64,000 nt of DNA from Petrimonas sp. IBARAKI (GCA_002356435.2 AP018040.2:1-64000); one strand, 5' to 3'; shown: positions 26,998-35,928, counted from the first letter of the stretch. Notes: generated from the sequence alone by a model not told the origin. Numbers and translations are program-made.

Positions 26998-27711
26998 ATG
27001 AAAATAAAAAGCATGTTTTTGCTGACGGTTGTCGTCATTTTTTCCGTTTCACTTCTGTTTATTGGAAAATGGGCAGAAACCATGCATTTGTTCGACTCGC
27101 TTCCTTCACTTATAAATAAAAACATTGTTTATCAATCAACCACTCTGGCTTTAGCGCTGATTCTTCTCATCGCACTTCGGGTTACCCACAAAACAACATT
27201 CACAGAACATTTCAAGAAAGGAAATATTTCCGCTCCCATTCTCCCCGAACTGTGGATAGGAATTAGGCCAAAATCAAATGAAAATTGGAAAAATTTCGGA
27301 CGAAACCTCGCAGTGATAATTACCATGGTAACCGCAATCATTATCTTTTTTCAAGTAATCAAGCAAGGTGAAATCCATTGGATGAATTGGGTAAGATATC
27401 TGCCTTTTGTACTTTTTTTTGCTGTTGTAAATTCGTTTGTAGAGGAGATAATTACGCGATTGAGCGTGGTGGTCAGCCTGAAAAACAGCACTCCCCATAA
27501 GATTATCCCCATTGTTTCGGCAATATTATTCGGGACCATTCATTTTTGGGGGACACCCGGTGGATTTTTCGGAGTGCTGTTTGCCGGATTCTTAGGCTGG
27601 TTTCTTGCTAAATCCATTATCGAGACAAAAGGAATTTACTGGGCTTGGCTGATTCATTTTTTGCAAGATGTGGTGATTTTTTCAGCCATGGTGTTAATGC
27701 TGAATCACTAA
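26998..27711 (+). CDS. CPBP-family intramembrane metalloprotease
   Basis: A 237-residue polytopic membrane protein of the CPBP (CAAX protease and bacteriocin-processing) family. Motif 1 is FVEEIITRLSVV (EExxxR), motif 2 AILFGTIHFWG (FxxxH) and motif 3 WAWLIHFLQDVVIF (HxxxD/N type), all in hydrophobic helices. These residues coordinate zinc and form the intramembrane active site. The substrate in Bacteroidetes is unknown. It may be under control of PHO-box-like site B. Confidence 0.85.
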   Translation: MKIKSMFLLTVVVIFSVSLLFIGKWAETMHLFDSLPSLINKNIVYQSTTLALALILLIALRVTHKTTFTEHFKKGNISAPILPELWIGIRPKSNENWKNFGRNLAVIITMVTAIIIFFQVIKQGEIHWMNWVRYLPFVLFFAVVNSFVEEIITRLSVVVSLKNSTPHKIIPIVSAILFGTIHFWGTPGGFFGVLFAGFLGWFLAKSIIETKGIYWAWLIHFLQDVVIFSAMVLMLNH

Positions 27712-27733
27712 AAAAATATTCGACCAACTAAAT

Positions 27734-28293
27734 ATGAATTTGTATGTAAAAACATCTGTGGAATATAAAAAGTCAGCTGTGGATAGCAGTTTTATACACT
27801 ATTTTGTGAGTGGGAATAAACAAGGTGAAACCATCGTTTTCCTTCATCCTGCTTTTGGAGATCACAGCTGTTTCGACAAATAAATTGACTCTTTTTCGAC
27901 TTATTTTCAATTAATTACTGCAGATATGCCCGGCCATGTATTGACAGCAACTGAACATCTGAAGGAAAAACGGTCTTCCATACCGCATATCCTCACAAAA
28001 ATAACCGTCTTGAAAAGTATTGAAAAAATACATATTGTCAGAATTTCACTGGGTTCATTACTTGTCCAGGATTCTACACTAAATTATCCCGAGAAAACGC
28101 TTTCTATTTCTGTTTTGGGTGGATACTACGTAAACAAAGTGCAGAAAGACATTGTGAAATTTTAGCAGGTTGAAATGCTAAAATGGATTGAAAAAATGAT
28201 TTTTTCAATGAACGCATTTCGTGGCTATGTGGCATCTGCCAGTGTAGCCAACGAATCCGAACAAATACTTTTTTACAAGAGCACCAAATACTT
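27734..28293 (+). pseudogene. Alpha/beta hydrolase pseudogene with in-frame stops
   Basis: Starts MNLYVKTSVEYKKSAVD and has the hydrolase beginning ETIVFLHPAFGDHSCFDK, stops at TAA 27881, and continues in the same frame as IDSFSTYFQLITADMPGHV, then VRISLGSLLVQDSTLNYPEKTLSISVLGGYYV (nucleophile elbow GxSxG reduced to SLGS). A second in-frame stop (TAG) lies at 28163, and MLKWIEKMIFSMNAFRGYVAS follows in frame. The continuous frame across two stops shows a gene dead by nonsense mutations. Confidence 0.7.
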
Positions 28294-28600
28294 CACCCGA
28301 CCATCGACTCATTTAATGGACACATCGCCCAGGCCTACTATGAAAAAGCCAGTGAAAAGGGACATGAAGTCCAATATTAAAAACCTGATGAAAGGCAATT
28401 CGATCCACTATCGCGAAAAAGATTCAAAGAAACACAACCACAGGAAATCGACCTGCAACAGGCTCAGGAAAACATTGTTTATCTCATTTGGTGGGGATCG
28501 TTGCCCGCACTGTTTAAAGATTTTCTCGACAGAACGCTTTATTCCGGATTTGCTTACCCTCGTGCAAGCCGGCTCCCTTTTTACCGATTCGAATACAATG
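28294..28600 (+). pseudogene. NAD(P)H-quinone oxidoreductase-type flavodoxin-fold remnant
   Basis: In a different frame from the hydrolase remnant: HPTIDSFNGHIAQAYYEKAS, KGHEVQY, a stop, then RFKETQPQEIDLQQAQENIVYLIWWGSLPALFKDFLDRTLYSGFAYPRA. The WWGSLPALxKdFlDRtl..GfAY pattern is typical of flavodoxin-like NAD(P)H oxidoreductases (NQO1/KefF type). The start and the C-terminal end are both missing. Confidence 0.7.
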
Positions 28601-28678
28601 CATTATGTCTTTTTCTCCATTATCGAAATCTCAACTTCGATTTTCATTGTTGTCTACGCCTGGAGGTGGGAAGAGTAA
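28575..28678 (+). pseudogene. C-terminal fragment of a membrane protein
   Basis: The frame reading LVQAGSLFTDSNTMHYVFFS, IIEISTSIFIVVYAWRWEE and a stop looks like the last one or two helices and tail of a small membrane protein joined onto the oxidoreductase remnant. It is the third gene remnant in 950 bp. Confidence 0.45.
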
Positions 28679-28800
28679 TCACGTTTCAACTTCAATAAGT
28701 GTTGTTATTTTATCTAATCACTTTGAATCTAAAAACAAAGAACCGTCATCCAACCCATAAAGTATGCCTTAAACAGCTTCTTTGCTTCCTATCAAAATAG

Positions 28801-28832
28801 AAAGCCCTGATAATTCTAATTATCAGGGCTTT
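28801..28832 (-). terminator. Perfect 15-bp stem hairpin 3' of tRNA-Arg
   Basis: AAAGCCCTGATAATT pairs exactly with AATTATCAGGGCTTT around a 2-base centre. It lies 22 bp downstream of the tRNA 3' end on the minus strand, followed by a T-rich stretch, as expected for an intrinsic terminator; it could act on both strands. Confidence 0.75.
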
Positions 28833-28854
28833 GCTTCACTTTTCGTTTCTAACG

Positions 28855-28928
28855 TGATCAGGCTGGGATTCGAACCCAGGACCCACAGCTTAGAAGGCTG
28901 TTGCTCTATCCAGCTGAGCTACCCGACC
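28855..28928 (-). tRNA. tRNA-Arg (anticodon TCT)
   Basis: On the minus strand the sequence folds as a cloverleaf: acceptor GGTCGGG with CCTGATC (two G-U pairs), D arm GCTCAGCTGGATAGAGC, anticodon stem ACAGC/GCTGT with loop CTTCTAA, and T arm CTGGGTTCGAATCCCAG. The anticodon is TCT, reading AGA. The discriminator is A and CCA is not encoded. Confidence 0.93.
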
Positions 28929-29016
28929 CTCCTTGTGCAAATTCAGGCTGCAAAAATACGGCAATTCTGAGAATAAAAAAAATTTATGAAACTGAATTTA
29001 AGGCAAATCGATAAAA

Positions 29017-30351
29017 TTACAAAATTCCCTGCCCCATCATCGCCTTGGCTACTTTCATAAATCCGGCAATATTAGCCCCTTTCACGTAGTTTACATAACC
29101 ATCCGGTTCGGTACCGTATTTTACACAGTTTTCGTGAATATTGCCCATAATCCATTTTAGCTTTTCGTCCACTTGCTCAGCGCTCCAGCTGTAACGTTCG
29201 GAATTTTGCGTCATTTCCAGGCCCGACACCGATACTCCACCGGCATTGGCTGCCTTCCCAGGAGCATAGAGGATCTTGTGTTTCTGGAAAATCTCGATCG
29301 CCTCCGGGGTGCTCGGCATATTGGCACCTTCCGATACGGCAAAGATTCCGTTATTCACGAGTGACTGGGCATCGTCTCCGTCGATTTCGTTCTGTGTGGC
29401 AGAAGGCAGTGCAATATCGGCTTTCTCACCCCACGGGCGGGCACCAGCAACGTACTTGCAACCGTATTCCTCTGCATACTCACGGATACGGCCGCGATAG
29501 AGGTTTTTCAAATCCATCACAAATTTCAGTTTTTCCGATGTAATTCCGTCAGGATCGTAAATGTATCCGTCGGAGTCGGAAAGGGTAACCGGAATTGCAC
29601 CCAGCTCGATCAGCTTCTCGCACGTATATTGAGCCACGTTCCCCGAGCCAGATACCAGGCATCTTTTTCCTTTTATATCGATATTTTTGGTTTTCAGCAT
29701 TTCCAGCAGGAAATAAACGTTTCCGTAACCAGTAGCTTCCGGACGAATAAGTGACCCGCCGAACTCACGCCCTTTTCCGGTAAACGTTCCCGTGAACTCA
29801 CCGGCCAGCTTTTTGTATTTCCCAAACATATAGCCCACTTCGCGGCCGCCCACACCAATATCGCCGGCCGGGACATCGGTATCGGGCCCGATAACCCGCC
29901 ATAATCCTTCGGTAAAAGCTTGGCAGAAGCGCATGACTTCACCTTCCGATTTACCGCGTGGAGAAAAGTCTGACCCGCCCTTGGCACCACCCATGGGAAG
30001 TGTGGTAAGCGCGTTTTTGAAGGTTTGTTCAAAAGCCAGGAATTTCAAGATGGAAGGAGACACGGATGCGTGAAAACGAATTCCTCCTTTGTAGGGGCCA
30101 ATAGCGTTGTTGTGCTGTATACGGTATCCCATGTTCGTTTGTACGTTACCCTTGTCATCTACCCAGGTGACACGAAACGTATGAATCTTGTCGGGAATAA
30201 TCAACCGTTCGACCAGGTTCGCCTTTTCGAATTCAGGATGTTGGTTGTACACCTCTTCGATCGACTCAATCACTTCTTCAACAGCCTGAAGATATTCAGG
30301 CTCATTTGGAAAACGTCTTTTTACCAGACTGATAATTTCTTCGTACTTCAT
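29017..30351 (-). CDS. gdhA: NADP-type glutamate dehydrogenase
   Basis: A 444-residue hexameric-type GDH for reversible amination of 2-oxoglutarate to glutamate. The start is taken at ATG 30351 (MKYEEIISLVKRRFP); the longer frame adds 12 unlikely residues. Motifs: NNAIGPYKGGIRFHASV (substrate lysine), LPMGGAKGGSDF (catalytic lysine), DVPAGDIGVGGREVGYMFG, the dinucleotide fold LVSGSGNVAQY and GKAANAGGVSVSGLEM near the C-terminus. The length of ~445 is that of the NADP-type small hexameric enzymes. It has its own promoter and is a central nitrogen-assimilation enzyme in Bacteroidetes. Confidence 0.96.
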   Translation of the reverse strand: MKYEEIISLVKRRFPNEPEYLQAVEEVIESIEEVYNQHPEFEKANLVERLIIPDKIHTFRVTWVDDKGNVQTNMGYRIQHNNAIGPYKGGIRFHASVSPSILKFLAFEQTFKNALTTLPMGGAKGGSDFSPRGKSEGEVMRFCQAFTEGLWRVIGPDTDVPAGDIGVGGREVGYMFGKYKKLAGEFTGTFTGKGREFGGSLIRPEATGYGNVYFLLEMLKTKNIDIKGKRCLVSGSGNVAQYTCEKLIELGAIPVTLSDSDGYIYDPDGITSEKLKFVMDLKNLYRGRIREYAEEYGCKYVAGARPWGEKADIALPSATQNEIDGDDAQSLVNNGIFAVSEGANMPSTPEAIEIFQKHKILYAPGKAANAGGVSVSGLEMTQNSERYSWSAEQVDEKLKWIMGNIHENCVKYGTEPDGYVNYVKGANIAGFMKVAKAMMGQGIL

Positions 30352-30400
30352 AAAAAAAGGATTTAATTGTGATAACTTTGTAAACAATCACTTTGAAATA

Positions 30401-30408
30401 CAAAAATA
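30401..30408 (-). promoter_or_regulatory. Candidate -7 element of gdhA
   Basis: TATTTTTG on the minus strand fits TAnnTTTG, about 50 bp before the gdhA start. Confidence 0.4.
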
Positions 30409-30469
30409 GTATCAAAAATTTAAATGAAAGAATATTTCATCATTTTTTTATGTTTTGACAGAAAAAAGT

Positions 30470-30640
30470 TTATTTTCGTAGATTTCTGTAAACAGGAACA
30501 AATACAATAATCCCCGACATGATCAGGGAAATAATCGTGATAGCGTTTATCTCTGCGTTCATAAGGATATACCCGGCTAAAATCACCCAAAGTATGGCGA
30601 TGAAGCCGAATTGCGTTTGTGAAAATGTTCGTTTTGCCAT
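30470..30640 (-). CDS. Small membrane protein, 56 residues
   Basis: Reads MAKRTFSQTQFGFIAILWVI, LAGYILMNAEINAITIIS, LIMSGIIVFVPVYRNLRK and a stop. Two hydrophobic segments (about 11-27 and 33-50) separated by a short polar turn, with a basic start and a basic end, give a plausible helical hairpin with both ends in the cytoplasm. No family recognised. A good -7 element lies 21 bp upstream, and a PHO-box-like site lies further upstream in the right orientation, which supports it being a real and possibly phosphate-regulated gene. Confidence 0.6.
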   Translation of the reverse strand: MAKRTFSQTQFGFIAILWVILAGYILMNAEINAITIISLIMSGIIVFVPVYRNLRK

Positions 30641-30660
30641 AATGGGAACAATGTGGTTTA

Positions 30661-30668
30661 CAAAGATA
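30661..30668 (-). promoter_or_regulatory. Proximal -7 element of the 56-residue membrane protein gene
   Basis: TATCTTTG on the minus strand matches TAnnTTTG and ends 21 bp before the ATG at 30640. No matching upstream element was obvious. Confidence 0.45.
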
Positions 30669-30777
30669 ATAAAAAATGGTGCAGATTCACATCTTCACCA
30701 TTTACAAAGACCCATAGAGAGTTAATGAAAAATTGATTTTTTGCTATTTTTGAACCAAATGAATATTGTTTCAACGT

Positions 30778-30842
30778 TGCAAATATCGGTATCTTTTGTT
30801 ACGAACCCGCTACATTTCAGTTAAGTTTTGGTTAACTTTTCC
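30778..30842 (-). promoter_or_regulatory. Candidate PHO box and -7 element (site C)
   Basis: GTTAC 30798, GCTAC 30809, GTTAA 30820 and GTTAA 30831 (plus strand) repeat with an exact 11-bp period over four units. On the minus strand the last unit is followed after 13 nt by ATTTG (30780-30784), in the place where sites D and E have CTTTG. It faces the small membrane protein gene with a ~130-nt leader. Confidence 0.6.
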
Positions 30843-30856
30843 TGACATAAAAAACA

Positions 30857-30882
30857 AAAAGTTTGCTATGAAGCAAACTTTT
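30857..30882 (-). terminator. Hairpin terminator after the carboxypeptidase-like domain gene
   Basis: AAAAGTTTGCT and AGCAAACTTTT form an 11-bp stem with a 4-base loop, 22 bp past the stop at 30905 on the minus strand, with a T-run on that strand. Confidence 0.65.
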
Positions 30883-30904
30883 CAATGTTTTCTCAACTGA
30901 TCTC

Positions 30905-31264
30905 CTATTCCTGTATCAGCCCAATGTTGATTTCTTTATCTTTCTGCAAATCTACTTGCATTTCAGAAGGTTGATACGAAATCAATTCCACACGTACGGT
31001 ATGTTTACCCGGTTTAAGATCCGAAACCGAAAAGTTTCCGTCCAAGTCCGAATAATATTTGTTACCGTCAATGAAGATAGCTGCACCAGCCAACGATTCG
31101 TTACTTTTGTTGTCGACAACGGAACCCGATATATCCACCGTATTCACTTTCCGTACAGCTTCGGTAACAGCAGTACTTTTTACATTCTTGTCGTTTTTGT
31201 TGTCTTCAGCATACACTGAAACAGACAATAAAACCGTTGCGATTAATACCAAAATTGTTTTCAT
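30905..31264 (-). CDS. Secreted carboxypeptidase-regulatory-like domain protein
   Basis: A 119-residue exported protein: signal peptide (MKTILVLIATVLLSVSVYA), a 30-residue charged linker, and one carboxypeptidase-D regulatory-like beta-sandwich (about 44-117) with VDISGSVVDNKSNESLAGAA, YSDLDGNFSVSDLKPGKHTVRVELISY. Such a domain normally sits at the N-terminus of TonB receptors; here it stands alone. PHO-box-like site D lies directly upstream. Function unknown; it may be a periplasmic partner of the receptor encoded 2 kb upstream. Confidence 0.75.
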   Translation of the reverse strand: MKTILVLIATVLLSVSVYAEDNKNDKNVKSTAVTEAVRKVNTVDISGSVVDNKSNESLAGAAIFIDGNKYYSDLDGNFSVSDLKPGKHTVRVELISYQPSEMQVDLQKDKEINIGLIQE

Positions 31265-31304
31265 CCTATGTATCTAATTATTGAAAATTTTCCGTTTTAA
31301 ACCG

Positions 31305-31369
31305 ATACAAAGATGAGGCATAAATGTTACAGAACGGTTAAGTTTCGGTTAAGTTTTTGTTAATATTTT
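31305..31369 (-). promoter_or_regulatory. Candidate PHO box and -7 element (site D)
   Basis: GTTAC 31326, GTTAA 31337, GTTAA 31348 and GTTAA 31359 (plus strand): four units at exactly 11 bp. On the minus strand CTTTG (31308-31312, within CATCTTTG) follows the last unit by 13 nt. It faces the gene starting at 31264 and overlaps the 3' end of the MORN-like gene by a few bases. Confidence 0.65.
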
Positions 31370-31845
31370 TTCTCATCCAATAGATTACCCTTGTCGTCCC
31401 ACATACGCCACAAGCCGGTTTTATTGCCTTCGTAGTAATTCATTTCGTAACGCTGATTTCCCAATTCGTCCCAAATACGCCAGGTGCCGTGTTTTGCGCC
31501 ATTCTTGTATTCAGCTTCCGAAATGAGCTGTCCCGAAATATCGTACGTACGCCACAGGCCATGTAATTTACCTTCCTTGTAAGAACGCACTTCTTTGGGT
31601 TTACGGTTATCGAAATAAATCAGGTAAGCTCCTTCGGGTAAGCCGTTTTTAATCTGCATCTCAAGCTTGAGTGTGCCGTTATCGTAATATTCACGATAAT
31701 CTCCGGTATAAAGTTCGTTTTGTTTCTTGTCTCTGTAATAGACTCCTTCATTCTGATAGATTTGAGGATTACCCTGCTGATCTTGAGCCTGAACACTTAA
31801 CGTTAAAAGAAAAACACCCAGCAATAGTATTGTTTTATTTTTCAT
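31360..31845 (-). CDS. Exported MORN-like/YwqK-family repeat protein
   Basis: A 161-residue exported protein from ATG 31845 (MKNKTILLLGVFLLTLSVQA), a start preferred over one 30 bases upstream because it begins the signal peptide directly. The body consists of about five repeats of the type YYDNGTLKLEMQIKNGLPEG, YKEGKLHGLWRTYD, YKNGAKHGTWRIWDELG, YYEGNKTGLWRMWDDKGN, typical of the MORN-repeat variant annotated as YwqK-family. It lies 122 bp after the beta-helix lipoprotein on the same strand and is likely in the same transcription unit as the TonB receptor. Role unknown. Confidence 0.78.
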   Translation of the reverse strand: MKNKTILLLGVFLLTLSVQAQDQQGNPQIYQNEGVYYRDKKQNELYTGDYREYYDNGTLKLEMQIKNGLPEGAYLIYFDNRKPKEVRSYKEGKLHGLWRTYDISGQLISEAEYKNGAKHGTWRIWDELGNQRYEMNYYEGNKTGLWRMWDDKGNLLDEKKY

Positions 31846-31967
31846 ACGATTCTTGTTTTTAAGTTGTACCTCCATAGCAAAGATACAATTTCCTGGTGCA
31901 TAAAAACAAAAAGGTACTCCGGTTTTTACACGAAATACCTCCTGTTTTTATAAACCGATTGTTCTGA

Positions 31968-33125
31968 TTAAAATTTGTATCCGGTCCAAGCAAATACATC
32001 GGTTGGGCAGCCGGTATTTCCGGTTTTAATATCTATCGTTGCGGCATTTGCACCCGGTTTTATGTCTTTGCCGGTAATGGGAGAGGTTAAGCTATTTGTA
32101 AGATTTATCACTGTTCCCGCAGCGGCATCACCTTTACCGTCTGTACAGTCAACTAAATCCATAGCTGTGCCAACGCCTTTCACCAGAGCATTGGTAACGG
32201 TAGTCTTGGCTCCACGACGGATCTTGATGACATCCTGCATTTGCATTTTCACATCGCTGCTCGCATCCAGCTTAAGTTCGATAGTCATGTTTTTGACGGT
32301 GAAGTCGGACTGCCCTTTCTCATCGGGATTTAAACCGTCCAGGTTTCCATCAGCTTCAATTCCGCGAGGGTCTGATTCTGAGCTGGAGTAACCTTTTTGC
32401 CAGATTCCGTATGCGTTTTCCAGTGTTCCTGTGTACCCTTGAGTAAAGTCGAACATGTCATCGTCCGAGTCAACCACCAACAGGTTTTTCACGTTTACGC
32501 TACCACCAAAAAATTCTATCCCATCGTCTGCCCCATAAGGGATGTAAATGTTTTCGATCTTGGTGCCATTTCCAACGCCGTTCAGCGTAAGTCCGTTGTG
32601 TTCAACGTTTGCACTCGAACGGGCGCCGGTATATTCTATCTTAACGTATGTCAATTCACCTGAGCTATCCGAAACGTTATCGCCTCCGTAACTATAGGCG
32701 CTGTTAATTTCGGTAGACCCTTTTGTCCCACCCGAAAGTGGTGCTTTACCGTTAATAATAAGCCCTCCCCAATGTCCTTGTTTAGCATTTTCAATATCGG
32801 CAGTCAGGGTAATGGGTTTTTCGGCAGTACCCCTCGCATTGATTTTTCCACCTTGCAATACGAGAATATAATTGCTGAATCCATTTTTAGCCTTGATCAT
32901 TGTTCCTGCCGGAATGTTTAATACACCCCCGTCTTCAACAATAACAGGACCGGTAATGGTATAAGTAATTGCTGCATCCAGGGTTTGGGTAGTGGTTATA
33001 GAACCTTTCAGTTCCGACTCGGTTACCGGAGGTTCGGGTTTCGGATCATCGGAGCCACAAGAAGTCAGAACTGCAGGAGCTGAAATTGTGGCCATCATCA
33101 TAATACTCAAAAGAAACTTTTTCAT
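31968..33125 (-). CDS. Surface lipoprotein with beta-helix-like fold
   Basis: A 385-residue lipoprotein with lipobox VLTSC (Cys22) and a proline-rich spacer (DDPKPEPP). The body has a repeated beta pattern (ITGPVIVEDGGVLNIPAGTMIKA, PITLTADIENAKQGHWGGLIING, LTYVKIEYTGARS, NGLTLNGVGNGTKIENIYIPYG, VKNLLVVDSDDDMFDFTQGY) typical of right-handed beta-helix proteins. The acidic DSDDDMFDF patch could bind metal. It begins 48 bp after the TonB receptor stop and is probably co-transcribed, so it may be the receptor's surface partner in place of SusD. Ligand unknown. Confidence 0.75.
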   Translation of the reverse strand: MKKFLLSIMMMATISAPAVLTSCGSDDPKPEPPVTESELKGSITTTQTLDAAITYTITGPVIVEDGGVLNIPAGTMIKAKNGFSNYILVLQGGKINARGTAEKPITLTADIENAKQGHWGGLIINGKAPLSGGTKGSTEINSAYSYGGDNVSDSSGELTYVKIEYTGARSSANVEHNGLTLNGVGNGTKIENIYIPYGADDGIEFFGGSVNVKNLLVVDSDDDMFDFTQGYTGTLENAYGIWQKGYSSSESDPRGIEADGNLDGLNPDEKGQSDFTVKNMTIELKLDASSDVKMQMQDVIKIRRGAKTTVTNALVKGVGTAMDLVDCTDGKGDAAAGTVINLTNSLTSPITGKDIKPGANAATIDIKTGNTGCPTDVFAWTGYKF

Positions 33126-33173
33126 TTTAATACAGTTTAAAAATTTAGTTGATTAGTTGTTCGTATTCGTCAG

Positions 33174-35906
33174 TTATAAATCATAGCTTACTCCTAAGCT
33201 GAGGTTAATACCCTTTTTGTATTTATTCAGGATAATGTTTTCACCGCTTGAATTCATTCTTCTGGATAATTTAAGCGAAGGATCCAGCAAGTTTGATGCT
33301 TTAAATTTCGCGGTAAAGTTCTTGTTAAATTTGTAGGAAGACACGAAATCTATCGTGGGAACTCCTTCTTCTATGATATTGCCGTAGTTGCGTGTACCGA
33401 TTGTATGTACCCTGTTACTGAAATAATTAAAAACGACCGAAGCAAGTAAATTTTTATCGCGATTTGAATAACTATAAGAAACATCGAAATTTCCTATAAA
33501 CGGTGCAGCTCCTTCCAGCTGTGCTTTTCTTCTCGGTGTGTTAACGATATCAACTTCGAGATCCGTATAAATATACGAAGCATTCAATCCCAGGGATACC
33601 CGGTTTACTTTTGAAGTTGCAGTATTCACTCTGTTGATCAAGTTTTTTCTCAACTCCACCTCTATACCGGCGACAGTTGCAAACGCGCTGATGTTTGAAT
33701 AGGAGAGTAATCCGGCTGAATTACCCTGATCCACTCGTCCGATAGGGTTGATAATGTGTTTAAAAAATCCGGTAACGGTAAACAATTCCGAAGGGCTCAA
33801 ATAATAATCCCATTTAAGATCAGCATTGTAATTATCAGACGGTTTCAGGTTAGGATTACCTTGACTGGCAAAGCCGATATTCACATATTGATAGGGTGAA
33901 ATCTCTTTCGATTGCGGCAATGTGTATGTCTTACTCAAGCCCATCCGTATTGCGTTTTTATCGTTCAAATCATATTTCAGATTCAAACTGGGCAAAAAAT
34001 AGGTTTTTTTGATAGATTCCCTTCCAGGCTCCACGTGCTGAACACGATGGTTAACGGTCATATCCACATTGTCTACACGTAAACCCACATTCGCGGTAAG
34101 AGGAGAAGTCAATTGATATGTAGCCTCCGCATATGCTGAATGGACATTTTTTTTAACGTTGTAGGTATTTAATTCACCAACGCTCATGGTATATTTTCCA
34201 CTTTCGTAGTTGGCCTGGTTATATAAATCATCCAATTGCAGGTTATCTATGGGGAATGTTCCCGAAAGAGCGTCAAAATTGTACTCTACAGCCTCAAACT
34301 TGTCATCAACAAAGCGTCCATTGTAACCTATTTCCAGGGCAGAGTTCGTATTGTCAAATTCATCATTCAGTTTATACTGAAGATTCACTTTTGTATTTAT
34401 ATCATTTTCTTTCAGTTCAGAAAAGAAACGTTTTTGCCGGTTACTTCCCGTTAAAATATAGGTACCATCATCCTGTTTTGAAAGATAATTTTCGCGACGG
34501 TCAGGTTCCAGCCCTTTTATCCTGTTATACGATGCCCCGGCGTTTAGTTTCATTTTGTTCGATAATTTCCAGCTGGAAATAAGTTGATGCGTGAATAGTA
34601 AATTGTCGTTCGTTTGTTGTCTGATTGCCCTTCCCGTGTAATCGTTACTGTCTTGATGGCTTTCGGTATGTTTTCCGCTGTATTGCCCAACGTATTGATT
34701 ATTGGCATGGACCATCATGAAATTATACGCCAGGTTGTGCGCTTTGTTAATCCCGAAATTGATATTTCCGAGAACAAGCTGGTTAATGTTTTGGGAATAC
34801 TTGTCGCCTTGCTGGTCTTGATAAATGGTTCCGTCGGAAGTGGTGTTTCTGATCAATTCCCCGGTATAAGAATAATTTGTTCCGTGTGAGCCTACAATAA
34901 AAAATGAAAGTGGATTATTATCCGCTCCCACTTTAAATTGTTTTCCTCCGGAGATACCAAAAGTGTGGTTTACGGGTGTTTTTATGACCGTTGGATCGAG
35001 GCTGTTGGCGAAATCAACCTTGTTTTCGTTCGGTTTTTTATTGTTGGCAAATCCCAGGTAGTTTGAGCCGTCCTGACGCAGGAAATCAACTCCGATAGTC
35101 CCCCGGTTCAATCCTCCCGATATTTCGGCACCAAAAGCCCGGTCATTAATCAATTCTTTTGACGAAATGTCTATGATAGCACCCCCTGCATCTCCGGTAG
35201 AGCTACCCGAAAAAACTTTGTTTACCCCTACATTTTGAATGATATCGGTTCCGAAAAAGTCGAGTGCGATGTTTTTGTATTCGGGATCTTCCGAAGGGAC
35301 AAGAAAACCGTTGAGGGTTGTCGCGTTGTATCGGTCGCCCAAGCCCCGCACAAAAACATTTTTCACGCCTTCCTGTTTGGATATTCCCGAAACTTTGGAC
35401 ACGGCTGCTTCCGCATTTCCAATCCCCTTGCGTGATAGCTCTCTTGCCCCTACAGCTTGCGTGGCAAGTAATGCTTTTTTTTGCTCGAGAAGCAGAATAT
35501 TCTCGCTTTCGCGGTTAGCGCGTGCGACCACTTCAACCGCTTCGAGGCTGATATCGTCGGAGTTCATTTCGAAATCCACCACCGTTTCGCGGTTTGTTTC
35601 TACTGCAATCCCCGTTTTAGTTACCGGTTGATATGCCACGTAAGATGCAACGAGCGTGTGCGTTCCCGCCGATACGTTATTGATAACGAAATTGCCGTCC
35701 AGATCGGCGGCAGCCCCGTTTGTGGTTCCTTCGACCAAAACCGAAGCTCCTATTAGTGGTTCTTTGGTCTTGGCATCAACAATTGTTCCTTTGATTGTTC
35801 CCGTCTGAGCATAAATAGCGGATGCTGAAACGAAAAATAAAAGTAAAACAGATAACCTAAACAATACCTTTGCTTTACTTATCATTAATTTTGAGTCTTT
35901 TTTCAT
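33174..35906 (-). CDS. TonB-dependent outer-membrane receptor
   Basis: A 910-residue receptor: signal peptide (ending about SASAIYAQ), carboxypeptidase-like domain (about 36-118, GTIKGTIVDAKTKEPLIGAS), TonB box/plug (about 120-270, SLEAVEVVARANRESENILL, NVFVRGLGDRYNATTLNG, GDAGGAIIDISSKEL) and a barrel with FFKHIINPIGRVDQG and a C-terminal aromatic strand. The VRGLGDRYNxTTLNG plug belongs to the outer-membrane receptors distinct from SusC. Preceded by a strong PHO-box-like site, so a role in uptake of a phosphorus compound or a metal under phosphate limitation is proposed. The stated role is inference; the family is clear. Confidence 0.92.
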   Translation of the reverse strand: MKKDSKLMISKAKVLFRLSVLLLFFVSASAIYAQTGTIKGTIVDAKTKEPLIGASVLVEGTTNGAAADLDGNFVINNVSAGTHTLVASYVAYQPVTKTGIAVETNRETVVDFEMNSDDISLEAVEVVARANRESENILLLEQKKALLATQAVGARELSRKGIGNAEAAVSKVSGISKQEGVKNVFVRGLGDRYNATTLNGFLVPSEDPEYKNIALDFFGTDIIQNVGVNKVFSGSSTGDAGGAIIDISSKELINDRAFGAEISGGLNRGTIGVDFLRQDGSNYLGFANNKKPNENKVDFANSLDPTVIKTPVNHTFGISGGKQFKVGADNNPLSFFIVGSHGTNYSYTGELIRNTTSDGTIYQDQQGDKYSQNINQLVLGNINFGINKAHNLAYNFMMVHANNQYVGQYSGKHTESHQDSNDYTGRAIRQQTNDNLLFTHQLISSWKLSNKMKLNAGASYNRIKGLEPDRRENYLSKQDDGTYILTGSNRQKRFFSELKENDINTKVNLQYKLNDEFDNTNSALEIGYNGRFVDDKFEAVEYNFDALSGTFPIDNLQLDDLYNQANYESGKYTMSVGELNTYNVKKNVHSAYAEATYQLTSPLTANVGLRVDNVDMTVNHRVQHVEPGRESIKKTYFLPSLNLKYDLNDKNAIRMGLSKTYTLPQSKEISPYQYVNIGFASQGNPNLKPSDNYNADLKWDYYLSPSELFTVTGFFKHIINPIGRVDQGNSAGLLSYSNISAFATVAGIEVELRKNLINRVNTATSKVNRVSLGLNASYIYTDLEVDIVNTPRRKAQLEGAAPFIGNFDVSYSYSNRDKNLLASVVFNYFSNRVHTIGTRNYGNIIEEGVPTIDFVSSYKFNKNFTAKFKASNLLDPSLKLSRRMNSSGENIILNKYKKGINLSLGVSYDL

Positions 35907-35928
35907 TAACGAGTATCATAATTTATCG

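Noticed and set aside
28801..28832. The perfect palindrome near the tRNA as an attachment site for an integrated element
   Set aside because: Position right after the tRNA 3' end and T-rich flank fit a terminator; no repeat of the tRNA end or integrase was found in the window.
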